Part shown: positions 7,283-16,348 of the stretch, piece after piece | Position numbering within the stretch: the stretch's first letter is position 1 | How the letters are laid out: each line of letters starts with the position of its first letter | From: Geomicrobium halophilum | GTDB lineage: Bacteria > Bacillota > Bacilli > Bacillales > Marinococcaceae | Direction: 5' to 3' | Length of the DNA stretch: 64,000 nucleotides | NCBI RefSeq assembly: GCF_014207655.1 | Contig: NZ_JACHHJ010000005.1 | Coordinates: 158,511-222,510 of the forward strand | The notes under the pieces: model-generated | What the model was told of the DNA's origin: nothing | Database searches by the model: none | Seen by the model: only the letters and a program-made list of their open reading frames with translations | Made by a program: the position numbers and the translations under genes

Positions 7283-8830
7283 TCATGAAGTAGTGTTTTG
7301 GTCAGGGATTTTTTTGCCCCACATACGATTGAGAACGAATGCGAGTGCGATTAGAGCAACTAGGCCGGCCCCAAAAGCCATTAAGATGGACTCTGTAAAT
7401 CCAGCAACAATGAAAGCAATAATCCCACTGACACCAGCGGTTAGGGCATACGGAAGCTGGGTATTCACGTGATCCACTAAATCACAAGAGGCCCCTGCTG
7501 AAGAAAGAACCGTCGTATCGGAAATGGGAGAACAATGGTCTCCGAAGATTCCTCCGCTCAATACGGCAGCAATGGCTAATGGTATCGATAGCTCTAGCGA
7601 AACAGCGATAGGCATCGCAATCGGAATCATGATGGCAAAAGTGCCATAAGCCGTACCCGTTGTAAATGCAACGACACCGGAAATGATAAAGATGAGCGCT
7701 GGAATAATGCCTGGGGTGACCAGTTGTTCAGCATAGTGACTCACAAATTCCGCGGTACCGATCTCAGAGGCAACATCTCCGATAGACCAGGCGAGTATTA
7801 AGATGATAAAAACAAGAGTCATTCCTTTAATCCCGCTCATGTAAATCGATACCGCTTCTTTAAAGGAAAATAGCTTTTGACTCATTCCCATGATCAGTCC
7901 GAGAACACCAGCGGTAAATGCGGCCATGAGAATGGACATTGCACCGTCTGCTTCACCAATGGCTGTTACCACATCATTTTCTGGGTAGCCGCCCGTCCAT
8001 AAAAATAGGGGAGGAATCAGCGCGATTAAGACGATCAAAGGGACGACCAGATTGCTTAATTTTGGCTTGGTTGTTACAGGCTCTACTTGTGTAATTTCAT
8101 CAGCAGAAGGCGATTGCGCATCGTCTCGCTTTACCTTCCCTGTGGTTACTGTACGGAACTCCGCTTTAGCCATCGGTCCATAATCGAATTTTAAATAGAT
8201 AATAATGAATACGAACAGAACAGCAAATACTGCGTAAAAGTTAAACGGGATCGTCCATAGGTAAGTGATATATTCTGATTGAGAAATACCGAGCTCAACA
8301 AATTGAGAACCGATCAAACCCATGACAAAAACGACCCAAGTGGAAACGGGAACGAGCAAACAGATAGGTGCAGATGTAGAATCAACAATGTAAGCCAACT
8401 TCTCCCGGGAAATTTTCATTTTATCTGTAACAGAGCGCATGACACTTCCAGCCGTTAACGCATTAAAATAATCGTCAATGAATAAAACCAGTCCTAATAC
8501 CCCTGTAGATCCTTGGGCTCCACTCCGGGTTTTTACCTTCCTGGAGATGGTTTGAGCCAAGGCTTCAGCTCCGCCCGTTCGTTGAAAGAAAGCAATTAAT
8601 ACACCAAATAAGGCTACATAAACCAAAACGGTCGCGTTCCACTCATCTCCTATCGCAGGAATAATAAAATCCTGAAAGGTAACATAAATGCCCATGAATG
8701 GATTCCAATCCGACAACATCGTGGCTCCAATCCATATTCCAGCGAATAAAGAAGGGATGACATTACGAGTTAAAATAGCGAGAATAATGGCCAGCGCTGG
8801 AGGCAGCAGCGTTAAAATGCCGAATTCCAT
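7283..8830 (-). CDS. Na+/H+ antiporter, NhaC family
   Basis: 515 residues with about 12 membrane segments. Family signatures are FIDDYFNALTAGSVMRS (about 120-136), STSAPICLLVPVSTW (about 150-165) and GGIFGDHCSPISDTTVLSSAG (about 425-445). NhaC proteins exchange cytoplasmic Na+ for external H+, or organic anions in the malate/lactate MleN-like members. The acidic loop with Lys/Asp stretches (KVKRDDAQS) between the halves is ordinary for the family. The start has AAAGGAG 9 nt upstream. It is monocistronic. With Mrp elsewhere in the window it fits life at high salt or high pH. Confidence 0.9.
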   Translation of the reverse strand: MEFGILTLLPPALAIILAILTRNVIPSLFAGIWIGATMLSDWNPFMGIYVTFQDFIIPAIGDEWNATVLVYVALFGVLIAFFQRTGGAEALAQTISRKVKTRSGAQGSTGVLGLVLFIDDYFNALTAGSVMRSVTDKMKISREKLAYIVDSTSAPICLLVPVSTWVVFVMGLIGSQFVELGISQSEYITYLWTIPFNFYAVFAVLFVFIIIYLKFDYGPMAKAEFRTVTTGKVKRDDAQSPSADEITQVEPVTTKPKLSNLVVPLIVLIALIPPLFLWTGGYPENDVVTAIGEADGAMSILMAAFTAGVLGLIMGMSQKLFSFKEAVSIYMSGIKGMTLVFIILILAWSIGDVASEIGTAEFVSHYAEQLVTPGIIPALIFIISGVVAFTTGTAYGTFAIMIPIAMPIAVSLELSIPLAIAAVLSGGIFGDHCSPISDTTVLSSAGASCDLVDHVNTQLPYALTAGVSGIIAFIVAGFTESILMAFGAGLVALIALAFVLNRMWGKKIPDQNTTS

Positions 8831-9127
8831 GTATACACACTCCTTTCTTTTATTATAGAGACATCAATCTAACTCCCGGTCTCTCGTCACTCGCTCTAAG
8901 ATTTTATCATTTTCTCTTATATTATACGACATTCTTTTACTGGAAACCTGCTTTTCCAGATCATAATATTAAAAAATTCCGAAAAGTATAAAGTTAGAGC
9001 TTTTGGATCAAGTTTTTTCGAATCGCACGGTCTCAATGATTACATCTTCTCGATTTTTGTATGAAAACTTGTCTTTGTTATCTTCCATTGATAACCTATT
9101 GTCAAATGTAGGAGAGGAGATCAAGAA

Positions 9128-11014
9128 ATGGGAAAAAAATTATGGATACCTATACTCGTTGCAGTAGCGGCAATTATTGCTGTTACAATGTTCGCGAGCA
9201 GTAGTGATGATGATACGACAAGTTCTGAGGTATCTAATGAATCAGAGACAGACGTATCAACTCTTGCTATTTTAGGGACGACTGATATTCATGCTCATGT
9301 ACTTCCTTATGACTATATGAATGATGAAGAAGATGATTCCATAGGTCTTTCTAAAGTTTATTCTGTTATTGAAGAAAAAAGAAGTGAGTATGACCACAAC
9401 ATCCTTATAGATAATGGAGATACCATTCAGGGAAGTATCCTAGGTGATATGCCTGCTCAGATTGAGGGGTTAGAGGAGGACGAAACACACGTTATTATGG
9501 ACGTGATGAATGAAATCGATTACGACGCTGCCGCGATCGGTAACCATGAATTTAATTTTGGGCTTGATTTTCTGAATCAAACGATCAATGATGCCGATTT
9601 CCCCTGGTTGAGTGCGAATGTTGTAGAACCGGGAACAGAAGATCCAGTCTATGAACCGTACACCTTAATGGAAAAAGAGATAGACGGAGAAGAACTTACC
9701 ATTGGAATGATTGGTTTTGTCCCGCCACAGATTATGCAGTGGGATTATGCCCATCTGGATGGTGAAGTGGAAACGATGGAAATTGTAGAGGCAGCTGAAA
9801 AACATGTTCCAGAAATGAAAGAAGAAGGTGCAGATATTGTAGTTGCCATTAGTCATACCGGGATTGATGATGGGGATCATCCAAGTGAAAATGCGGCCAT
9901 CCCTCTTAGCGAAGTTGATGATATTGATGCGATGCTTCTCGGTCATCAACACTCCGAATTTCCTTCTGATGAAGATTACAATGGTATGGAGGGTGTCGAT
10001 CCAGATGAAGGGACCATCAATGATGTGCCTACAGTAATGCCAGGTTCGTGGGGAAGTCATCTTGGCGTCATCACACTTGATCTGCAGTATGATGATGAAG
10101 AATGGACGGTTGAGACTGCAAACGCTGAAATTTTCAGCACTGCAGATGCCGAATCTCATGATGATGTTGAAGAAATTGCTCGGGAAGTGCACGAGGACAC
10201 AATTGAATATGTGAATACTCCGGTTGGAGAAACGGCATCTTCTATGCATACGTATTTTTCAAGAGTGGTTGACAATGAAGTGGTTCAACTGATTAATGAT
10301 GCACAACTCGATTATATAGAATCCTTACAAGAAGATGGGGAGCTTGAAGAAGAGGTACCGCTGCTATCAGCCGCTGCTCCATTCCGTGCAGGTAGAGGCG
10401 GGGACTTTACCTACGTTGATGAAGGCAGCATTGCCATTAGTGATATGAATGATATTTATGTCTATCCAAATACGTTACACGTGATAGAAGTAAATGGAGA
10501 ACAACTTAAAAACTGGCTTGAATATTCAACGGCTAATTTCCACCGGATTGATCCGGACAGTGATGAAGAGCAAGATTTGGTTAATCTCGATTTTTCAAGC
10601 TACAATTTTGACGTGATCGAGAATGTTAACTATGAGATTGACGTAACAAAAGAAGAGGGAGAACGGATTCAGAATTTAAGCTATGACGGTGAGGACGTAG
10701 GGACAGACGACCGCTTCTTTGTTGCGACCAATAATTATCGAGCCGGCGGTGGCGGTGGACACCTTGATGAAGACATTGAAACCGTGCTTGAAACAACAGA
10801 AGAAAACCGGCAATTGGTGATCGACTATGTGATTGATCATGATGGTCCCCTTGATATTGAGCCTTCAAATAATTGGGAGCTCTCCCCGATTGAGGCTGAA
10901 GGGGAGGTTCTTTTCGAAAGTGCTTCTGAAGCTAAAGAATACACCCAGGAATACGAGAATATTGAATTTGTAGAAGAAGGGGACGGAAATGAGGCTGTAT
11001 TTACGATTGAATAG
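9128..11014 (+). CDS. Surface 5'-nucleotidase / 2',3'-cyclic phosphodiesterase (CpdB/YfkN-like)
   Basis: 628 residues. An N-terminal hydrophobic anchor or signal (about 4-23) is followed by an acidic linker. The metallophosphatase domain shows the metal ligands in order: TTDIHAH, DNGDTIQGS, GNHEFNFG, SHTGID, GHQHSEFP. The C-terminal 5'-nucleotidase domain has APFRAGRGGDFT and SDMNDIYVYPNTLHV, which bind the base and are closest to CpdB-type 2',3'-cyclic nucleotide phosphodiesterases. It probably releases phosphate and nucleosides from extracellular nucleotides. The very high Asp/Glu content fits a halophile surface protein. AGGAGAGGAG precedes the ATG. The gene is monocistronic. Confidence 0.88.
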   Translation: MGKKLWIPILVAVAAIIAVTMFASSSDDDTTSSEVSNESETDVSTLAILGTTDIHAHVLPYDYMNDEEDDSIGLSKVYSVIEEKRSEYDHNILIDNGDTIQGSILGDMPAQIEGLEEDETHVIMDVMNEIDYDAAAIGNHEFNFGLDFLNQTINDADFPWLSANVVEPGTEDPVYEPYTLMEKEIDGEELTIGMIGFVPPQIMQWDYAHLDGEVETMEIVEAAEKHVPEMKEEGADIVVAISHTGIDDGDHPSENAAIPLSEVDDIDAMLLGHQHSEFPSDEDYNGMEGVDPDEGTINDVPTVMPGSWGSHLGVITLDLQYDDEEWTVETANAEIFSTADAESHDDVEEIAREVHEDTIEYVNTPVGETASSMHTYFSRVVDNEVVQLINDAQLDYIESLQEDGELEEEVPLLSAAAPFRAGRGGDFTYVDEGSIAISDMNDIYVYPNTLHVIEVNGEQLKNWLEYSTANFHRIDPDSDEEQDLVNLDFSSYNFDVIENVNYEIDVTKEEGERIQNLSYDGEDVGTDDRFFVATNNYRAGGGGGHLDEDIETVLETTEENRQLVIDYVIDHDGPLDIEPSNNWELSPIEAEGEVLFESASEAKEYTQEYENIEFVEEGDGNEAVFTIE

Positions 11015-11059
11015 AGGAGCAGCAATTATGCCCTGAATGATGAATAAAAAGGAAATGAT

Positions 11060-11095
11060 TCAGCAGCTGTGTTGATAGGACGCAGCTGTTTATTT
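11060..11095 (+). terminator. Possible terminator after the 5'-nucleotidase gene
   Basis: CAGCTG occurs at 11064 and again at 11083 and can pair across a 13-nt loop. A short TTTATTTG follows. The stem is short and the T-run weak. Confidence 0.4.
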
Positions 11096-11104
11096 GCGTC
11101 TTGT

Positions 11105-11341
11105 GCGACAAGTCTTATTCCAATCGTTTTTCTCTACTTTTCTCTTTGAAAATGTTATAACAGAAGAGAGGATAAGCAGTAAAAGGAGAACGTTACCTGA
11201 GATAGCATCCCCGGAACGGTCTATCATGTGCTGGACATGATAGGCAAGTGTCCCCCGATCTTATGTTATAAACCGCGGGTTTAACACGAAGGATTCTTGT
11301 ATCATGTTTGCGGGACTGGAACTTGTAAGGAGAGAATAGGA
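11105..11341 (+). other. Long structured leader before mqnB
   Basis: This gene-free stretch holds a perfect 9-bp hairpin (CTATCATGT ... ACATGATAG, about 11221-11245) and a palindrome TAAACCGCGGGTTTA at about 11269-11283. A possible -35 TTGAAA is near 11146. No riboswitch family is recognised. It could be an untranslated leader with regulatory structure. Confidence 0.4.
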
Positions 11342-11983
11342 TTGAAAATACTCATGATGACCGCGGTAGAAGCGGAACAAGAGGCGGTTATAGGCGGAAT
11401 TGGTAATACGCTGAATATTGATGTTGCCGTTGCCGGGGTAGGGCCTGCGAAGGCGGCGGCACGAACGGCTTTCGTATTGGGAAAAACTGAGTATGATCTC
11501 GTGATGAGTGCAGGGATCGCGGGAGGATTCAAAAAAAGAGCCGGCATCGGAGATATCGTCATCAGTGAACGTCTCATTGCCGCTGAATTAGGTGCTGATG
11601 CACAAAAAGGCTTCATCCCCATTGATGAGCTTGGGTTTGGCTCAAACGTCATTCATGCTGATCATCAAACCGTTGATAGACTTTCTGCCAGATTAGTTGA
11701 GGCAAATCAAGTTGTCCGGACAGGATCCATTCTCACACTTTCAACTGTTACAGGAAGTGAAGAAAAGGCCGCTGCCCTTATGCAAAGATTTCCTTATGCA
11801 CAAGCGGAAGCCATGGAAGGTTTCGGTGTAGCAACGGCAGCGAAGGAGAAGAATCTGCCTGTGTTAGAAATCCGAGCCATATCGAATGAAATCGGACCAC
11901 GTGATAAAGGAAAATGGGAAATAAAAGAAGCGCTTGCGCAGCTTGAGAAAGCAAGTGCGAGCATAGCGGAGGTATTGGAATGA
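11342..11983 (+). CDS. mqnB: Futalosine hydrolase (menaquinone biosynthesis)
   Basis: 213 residues from TTG 11342, chosen because AAGGAGAG lies 10 nt upstream and the protein then begins MKILMMTAVEAEQ. It belongs to the nucleoside phosphorylase/MTAN-like fold, with VAGVGPAKAAART, SAGIAGGF and the purine-site segment QAEAMEGFGVATAA with its catalytic-type Glu. MqnB splits futalosine or its aminodeoxy form to release the base, the second step of the futalosine menaquinone route. Its stop overlaps the start of mqnD by 4 nt (ATGA), so the two are translationally coupled. The partner mqnA and mqnC genes are not in the window. Confidence 0.88.
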   Translation: MKILMMTAVEAEQEAVIGGIGNTLNIDVAVAGVGPAKAAARTAFVLGKTEYDLVMSAGIAGGFKKRAGIGDIVISERLIAAELGADAQKGFIPIDELGFGSNVIHADHQTVDRLSARLVEANQVVRTGSILTLSTVTGSEEKAAALMQRFPYAQAEAMEGFGVATAAKEKNLPVLEIRAISNEIGPRDKGKWEIKEALAQLEKASASIAEVLE

Positions 11984-12819
11984 AAATCGCTTATTCACCG
12001 TGCCCAAATGATACATTTGTGTTCCACGCGCTTACTCATGGTTTCGTGCATGGTGCGCCTGAATTTGACGTTACGTATGCCGACATTGATGTGACGAATC
12101 ATTTGGCGATTGACGGTGACCCCGATCATCATGACGTCATGAAAATTTCTTTTGCAGCATTACCATGGGTGTTAGATGATTATGCGTTACTATCATGCGG
12201 AGGAGCCCTCGGGCGCGGCTGCGGACCGCTTGTCTTAACGGCAGAGGATGAAAAGGACCCGAGTTTCTTGAAGGGTAAACGCATCGCTGTCCCCAGTGAA
12301 CGTTCGACCGCGTATTTATTGTTCCGACTCTGGGTGGCGCAACAAGTGAAAGGCGAGATGGGTGAAATTGTCGTCATGCCTTTCCATGACATTATGCCAG
12401 CGGTACAAAACGGAGAAATAGACGCAGGTCTCGTCATCCACGAAGCCCGTTTTACATATCAAAATTACGGCTTAAACAAACTCGTCGATCTCGGAGACTG
12501 GTGGGAAAAAGATACAGGTTACGCGATCCCCCTAGGCGCCATCATCGTTCGCCGGCCTCTTGACCGTGAAGCACTGACGAAGTGGATTAAGCAATCCGTC
12601 GATTATGCATGGGAACACCCGGAGGCCTCTAAAGAGTACGTGCAAAAACACGCTCAGGAAATGGATGATGAAGTTGCACAAAGCCATATCCATTTATATG
12701 TGAATGAATTTACAAAGGAATTGGGTGAAGAAGGATACGGAGCGATTGAAGCATTTTTAGAACGCGCAGCAAAAGAAGGGCTCGTACCAGCCACTCATTT
12801 GGATAAGCTTCGCAATTAG
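11980..12819 (+). CDS. mqnD: 1,4-dihydroxy-6-naphthoate synthase
   Basis: 279 residues with a periplasmic-binding-protein-like two-lobed fold. The N-terminal YSPCPNDTFVFHAL is the MqnD signature. KISFAALPWVLDDYALLSCGGALGRGCGP and the His-containing VIHEARFTY follow, matching the substrate pocket and catalytic His of the family. It converts cyclic dehypoxanthine futalosine to 1,4-dihydroxy-6-naphthoate in the futalosine menaquinone pathway. It is coupled to mqnB by a 4-nt overlap and followed by a hairpin that opens a TTCGGCG array. Confidence 0.92.
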   Translation: MKIAYSPCPNDTFVFHALTHGFVHGAPEFDVTYADIDVTNHLAIDGDPDHHDVMKISFAALPWVLDDYALLSCGGALGRGCGPLVLTAEDEKDPSFLKGKRIAVPSERSTAYLLFRLWVAQQVKGEMGEIVVMPFHDIMPAVQNGEIDAGLVIHEARFTYQNYGLNKLVDLGDWWEKDTGYAIPLGAIIVRRPLDREALTKWIKQSVDYAWEHPEASKEYVQKHAQEMDDEVAQSHIHLYVNEFTKELGEEGYGAIEAFLERAAKEGLVPATHLDKLRN

Positions 12820-12825
12820 AAGGGG

Positions 12826-13010
12826 GAGGGGCTGTCCCAAAAGGGCAGCTTCTGCATTCGATGTTTTTTTCCTTCTTTTCGGCGGAAGGAACCAATTTTT
12901 CAGCGCAATCCTTTGTTGTTCGGTGGAATCACCCGAGAATTCACTGCACGGCACGATGATTCGGCGCTGCGGCTAAGGAGTTCGGGGAAAAATGCTCATC
13001 ATTTGTGCAA
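12826..13010 (+). repeat. Phased TTCGGCG array A with terminator-like hairpin
   Basis: It opens with a GCTGTCCCAAAAGGGCAGC hairpin at 12831-12849 and a TTCTGCATTCGATG block. TTCGGCG-type units then start at 12878, 12899, 12919, 12940, 12960 and 12981, alternating 21 and 20 bp. The hairpin may also end mqnBD transcripts. This fills the gap between mqnD and the deoxynucleotidase gene. Confidence 0.85.
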
Positions 13011-13135
13011 ATCTTTTTGTTAAGATCAGTTCCAGGGCAACCTTTCGGAAATTTTCCCCATCAATTTGAATGAAGAACTGTCATGTATGAATACCATGAA
13101 GAATGTAAGGAGCGATTAGGATAGGAGAGATTTCA

Positions 13136-13660
13136 ATGAAACGAATTGCCATTGATATGGACGAAGTTGTCGCTGACTTGATCCCGAAGCATTTAACCCT
13201 CTTTAACCGTGATTACGAGGAAACGCTTACGATTGAGGATCTAAAGAACACAAAGTTAAAGTTTCTGCGCCCCCATCTCCATGACGAGATTTGTGGTTAT
13301 TTAGAAGATCCGACATTTTTTCGGGACCTCGAGGTAATCGAAGGAAGCCAGGAAGTGATCCAAGAATTGCACGAACACTATGAAATTTTTATTGCTACAG
13401 CGGCGATGGATTATCCGACCTCGTTTACGGCGAAATATGAATGGTTGAAAGAACACTTTCCGTTTTTAAATGATCAAAACTTCGTATTCTGTGGAAACAA
13501 AAGCATTATTCATGCTGATTATTTAATTGATGACCACCCGAATAAGTTTGAAGGGTTTGTCGGGCAGGGAATATTGTTTACAGCTGCTCATAATTTACAG
13601 GAGACCAATTATGTGCGTGTAAATAACTGGCAAGAGATTCGAGCGTTTTTCTTAGAGTAG
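13136..13660 (+). CDS. 5'(3')-deoxyribonucleotidase (NT5C family, HAD fold)
   Basis: 174 residues. The HAD nucleophile motif is AIDMDEVVADL at the N-terminus, motif II is ATAAMD (about residue 88) and the acidic motif is YLIDDHPNKFEGF (about 127-139). The C-terminal GILFTAAHN is typical of the NT5C/YorS group. The family dephosphorylates deoxyribonucleoside monophosphates in the cytoplasm and helps balance dNTP pools. AGGAGAG lies 11 nt upstream. The next gene starts about 70 bp later and may be cotranscribed. Confidence 0.88.
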   Translation: MKRIAIDMDEVVADLIPKHLTLFNRDYEETLTIEDLKNTKLKFLRPHLHDEICGYLEDPTFFRDLEVIEGSQEVIQELHEHYEIFIATAAMDYPTSFTAKYEWLKEHFPFLNDQNFVFCGNKSIIHADYLIDDHPNKFEGFVGQGILFTAAHNLQETNYVRVNNWQEIRAFFLE

Positions 13661-13731
13661 GGGGTAGCGCTCTCTTGACTTCGGTTCTCGAATGCTTATA
13701 CATTCACAATCAATAAAGTGAGGTGTGGGAC

Positions 13732-14574
13732 ATGAATGGTGAATATATTGTAACGAAAGAGTGGCTGTATGAACATCTTAATGATTCTGACATTGTCGTC
13801 GCCGATTGTCGTTTTCAGCTCAGTGATCCTGGTGCAGGCTGGGAAGCTTATCGTAAAGACCACATTCCAGGAGCTGTTTATTTCGATTTGAAAAAGGATC
13901 TTTCCGGGTCGGCATCGACACATGGGGGGAGGCATCCTTTACCTGCCATCGAGGATTTTATTTCGGTGTTAAATGCAGCAGGTATTCATCAGGATAAGTA
14001 TGTGGTTGTTTATGATGATCAACACGGATCAATGGCTGGACGTTTATGGTGGCTGCTTACGTATGTGGGTCATGAACAGGTCTTATTGCTCGATGAAAAC
14101 TATTCGGAGTGGAAGCGCCAAGAATATCCGGTGAGTACTGAAATACCGCAGCCAGTACAAACAAACTTTACACCACAATTACAGCCCGACATGCGAGTGG
14201 ATATGGACGAGGTTAAAACATTAAAAGAACAAGATGACATAGCTGTGCTGGATGCCCGGGCCCCTGAACGCTTTAGCGGGGAGATAGAGCCAACGGAAGA
14301 AAGAGCTGGCCACATCCCAGGCGCAGAAAATTGGTTCTGGAAAGGTAACGTTTCTACAGTTGGTAAGTGGAAAACAACCGATGAGCTCAAGGAGCGCTTT
14401 CGCTCGCTTCAAGATAAAGAGGCTGTGATTGTTTATTGCGGTTCCGGCGTTTCCGCTAATTCGAATATTATTGCGTTAAAACAAGCAGGATTTGAAAACG
14501 TAAAACTATATCCCGGAAGTTGGAGTGATTGGTCTTCCTATGATGACAATCCAATTGCCAAGGGAAAAGAATAA
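13732..14574 (+). CDS. Two-domain thiosulfate/mercaptopyruvate sulfurtransferase (rhodanese)
   Basis: 280 residues from ATG 13732 (GAGGTG upstream). It has two rhodanese domains. The first has lost the catalytic Cys (VVVYDDQHGSMAGR). The second carries the active Cys loop YCGSGVSANSN at about 230-240. The interdomain motif AGHIPGAENWFWKGN is standard. The enzyme moves sulfane sulfur from thiosulfate or 3-mercaptopyruvate to acceptors such as cyanide or thiols. It is likely in an operon with the SCP2 gene 12 bp downstream. Confidence 0.9.
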   Translation: MNGEYIVTKEWLYEHLNDSDIVVADCRFQLSDPGAGWEAYRKDHIPGAVYFDLKKDLSGSASTHGGRHPLPAIEDFISVLNAAGIHQDKYVVVYDDQHGSMAGRLWWLLTYVGHEQVLLLDENYSEWKRQEYPVSTEIPQPVQTNFTPQLQPDMRVDMDEVKTLKEQDDIAVLDARAPERFSGEIEPTEERAGHIPGAENWFWKGNVSTVGKWKTTDELKERFRSLQDKEAVIVYCGSGVSANSNIIALKQAGFENVKLYPGSWSDWSSYDDNPIAKGKE

Positions 14575-14586
14575 AAGGGGAGTGCT

Positions 14587-14919
14587 ATGTCTACTCAGGA
14601 TAAAATGGACCAACTTGCAGCAAAGATGAACGAGAACCCCGAGCATATTCAAGATTTAGAAAGACGCTATCATTTTGATTTAAAGCAAGACGGGCTTTAT
14701 GGAATCATCTTTGGGAACGGCAAAGTTGAAATAGAGAATAACCCTATACCTAGGGAAGCGGATTGTACGTTGAAAATGAGTGAGAAGAATTTTGTCAAGC
14801 TCTTAGACGGTGAATGGAACCCTACAACAGCTTACATGACTGGGCAACTGAAAGTACAGGGGGAAATTACCCATGCACTGAAGTTGTACAATATTTTAAA
14901 AACCTATCAAAACGAATAA
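14587..14919 (+). CDS. SCP2 sterol-carrier-domain protein
   Basis: 110 residues covering a single SCP2-like domain (LKQDGLYGIIFGNGKVEIEN, ADCTLKMSEKNFVKLLDGE, AYMTGQLKVQGE). In bacteria, stand-alone SCP2 proteins are small hydrophobic-ligand binders of unclear role. It follows the rhodanese gene by 12 bp with AGGGGAG as RBS, so the two are probably cotranscribed. A strong bidirectional terminator follows. Confidence 0.85.
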   Translation: MSTQDKMDQLAAKMNENPEHIQDLERRYHFDLKQDGLYGIIFGNGKVEIENNPIPREADCTLKMSEKNFVKLLDGEWNPTTAYMTGQLKVQGEITHALKLYNILKTYQNE

Positions 14920-14930
14920 TTGTCAATAAA

Positions 14931-14957
14931 AAGCCCCTCGTGTGGAGGGGTTTTTTT
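14931..14957. terminator. Bidirectional rho-independent terminator
   Basis: A CCCCTC-GTGT-GGAGGGG hairpin is flanked by A-rich sequence on the left and seven T on the right. It lies between the convergent SCP2 and CBS genes and can end both transcripts. Confidence 0.92.
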
Positions 14958-15372
14958 AGGTTTCACTTTTATCAAAGAGAAGCGAGGAGCAATGTTTTAT
15001 AATGTCGCGACGTCGCACAATCCCAATGAAGTATTCAGAGTCATCGGTGACGGGAATGAAGTTTTGGTCAGCGGACAGGGCGATGAGATCTTCCATTTGC
15101 GCATGAATGAAAATTGGTACGTTTTTCACTCGCAGGCTAATATCCTTTAACCTGCTGTTCATTGCTTCTTCAAACCCCTGGTCTTTGTATTCAACGAGCT
15201 GCCAAAGGAGATCGCCTTCAGTAACGGTCCCAGCGTATCGGCCTTCCTCATTCACAAGGGGAGCTGCCGTATAGCTGTGGTGACGCATCTTTTCAAGTGC
15301 TTGTCGCACGGTTGAATCCGGGCTTAAATATTTTACTTCCTGCTTTGGTAATAAAAAGAAGCCAATGTTCAA
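14956..15372 (-). CDS. CBS-domain-pair protein
   Basis: 138 residues forming one Bateman module. CBS1 is at about 12-60 (DSTVRQALEKMRHHSYTAAP, YAGTVTEGDLLW) and CBS2 at about 80-130 (FIPVTDDSEYFIGIVRRRDI). Such stand-alone modules bind adenosine-type nucleotides (AMP/ATP, SAM or c-di-AMP) and act as sensors; the ligand is unknown here. The start is TTG 15372, with GGAGAGGGG 9 nt upstream. It is convergent with the SCP2 gene and monocistronic. Confidence 0.85.
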   Translation of the reverse strand: MNIGFFLLPKQEVKYLSPDSTVRQALEKMRHHSYTAAPLVNEEGRYAGTVTEGDLLWQLVEYKDQGFEEAMNSRLKDISLRVKNVPIFIHAQMEDLIALSADQNFIPVTDDSEYFIGIVRRRDIIKHCSSLLFDKSET

Positions 15373-15454
15373 TGGTTAAATCCCCTCTCCGTGGCTAGGA
15401 GTTTTCGTATCGCTTTAATTATAAGCGAAAACAGAGGGCACTGTTAAGTCGTTG

Positions 15455-16264
15455 TCACTGGTCTCTTAAAAACTGCAAAAATGTTTTGTTGAAAGCTTCA
15501 CGCTGATCGTAGAATAAGCCGTGCCCGCTCTTTTCAAATGGAATTAATTCGGAGCCGGCAATGCCATCATGTAAAATACGGGCAAAATCGAACGGACAAA
15601 TTTCATCCTGTTTTCCATGAAAAATATATGTTTTCGTCTGAATGTTGTCGAACTCGGAGCGTAAGTCTTCGTCCCTCAATGCTTCTGCCGCCCTGATCGT
15701 ACCATGGCCAGATGCCTCCAATCCTAAATGGAAGAACCATTCATTGAAGGGGTCACTTACGTCAGTGGCAAACATGTTTTCTCCAAAATCAGCGAGCATG
15801 TCCGGGCGGTCTTCATACGTAGATTGAATGAGGTCGTTCACTTCTTCTTTGGTCATGCCGTAAGGATATCCCTCTCGTCTTGTAAATGACGGAGCTGCAG
15901 CACCTAATAAGAACAGTTTCTTCACTCCTTGACCGCTATACCGGGTAACATAACGAATCGCGATCGCTCCGCCCATGGAAAAGCCTGCTAAATGAAAGTC
16001 GCCCAGATTTAGCTGTCGAACGATGGCGTAGATATCATCTGCCATATGATCATAACCATAACCGGTTGCTGGTTTTCCAGATCTTCCAAAACCTCGCAGA
16101 TCGGGAACAATACAGCGATATCCTTTTTCTGTTAAAGCATTCAACTGGTATTCAAACATTTTGTGGTTCAGCGGCCATCCATGAATGAGGATCACTGGTT
16201 CACCGTTACCTGTATCTTCGACAAATATGTTGACATGATCCTTACTTTGTACATAATATCCCAT
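15455..16264 (-). CDS. Alpha/beta hydrolase, haloperoxidase/esterase type
   Basis: 269 residues with a complete alpha/beta-hydrolase core: oxyanion HGWPLNH (about 29-35), VPDLRGFGRSGKP, nucleophile elbow GFSMGG with Ser about 97, catalytic Asp in the GKQDEICP stretch and His in KSGHGLFYD near the C-terminus. It is closest in pattern to non-heme chloroperoxidases and esterases; the physiological substrate is unknown. The start ATG has AAAGGATG 8 nt upstream. Monocistronic. Confidence 0.87.
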   Translation of the reverse strand: MGYYVQSKDHVNIFVEDTGNGEPVILIHGWPLNHKMFEYQLNALTEKGYRCIVPDLRGFGRSGKPATGYGYDHMADDIYAIVRQLNLGDFHLAGFSMGGAIAIRYVTRYSGQGVKKLFLLGAAAPSFTRREGYPYGMTKEEVNDLIQSTYEDRPDMLADFGENMFATDVSDPFNEWFFHLGLEASGHGTIRAAEALRDEDLRSEFDNIQTKTYIFHGKQDEICPFDFARILHDGIAGSELIPFEKSGHGLFYDQREAFNKTFLQFLRDQ

Positions 16265-16348
16265 CGTTTAACATCCTTTCCCTCATTTGTTCATCTTTGT
16301 GGGATTATTCCCGTATGTTGAAAGGGGTAAACGCATGGGTTGAGACGA

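Noticed and set aside
7079-7288. 69-codon open frame after the lipoprotein gene
   Set aside because: It lies entirely within the MITE-like element, with no RBS and no similarity.
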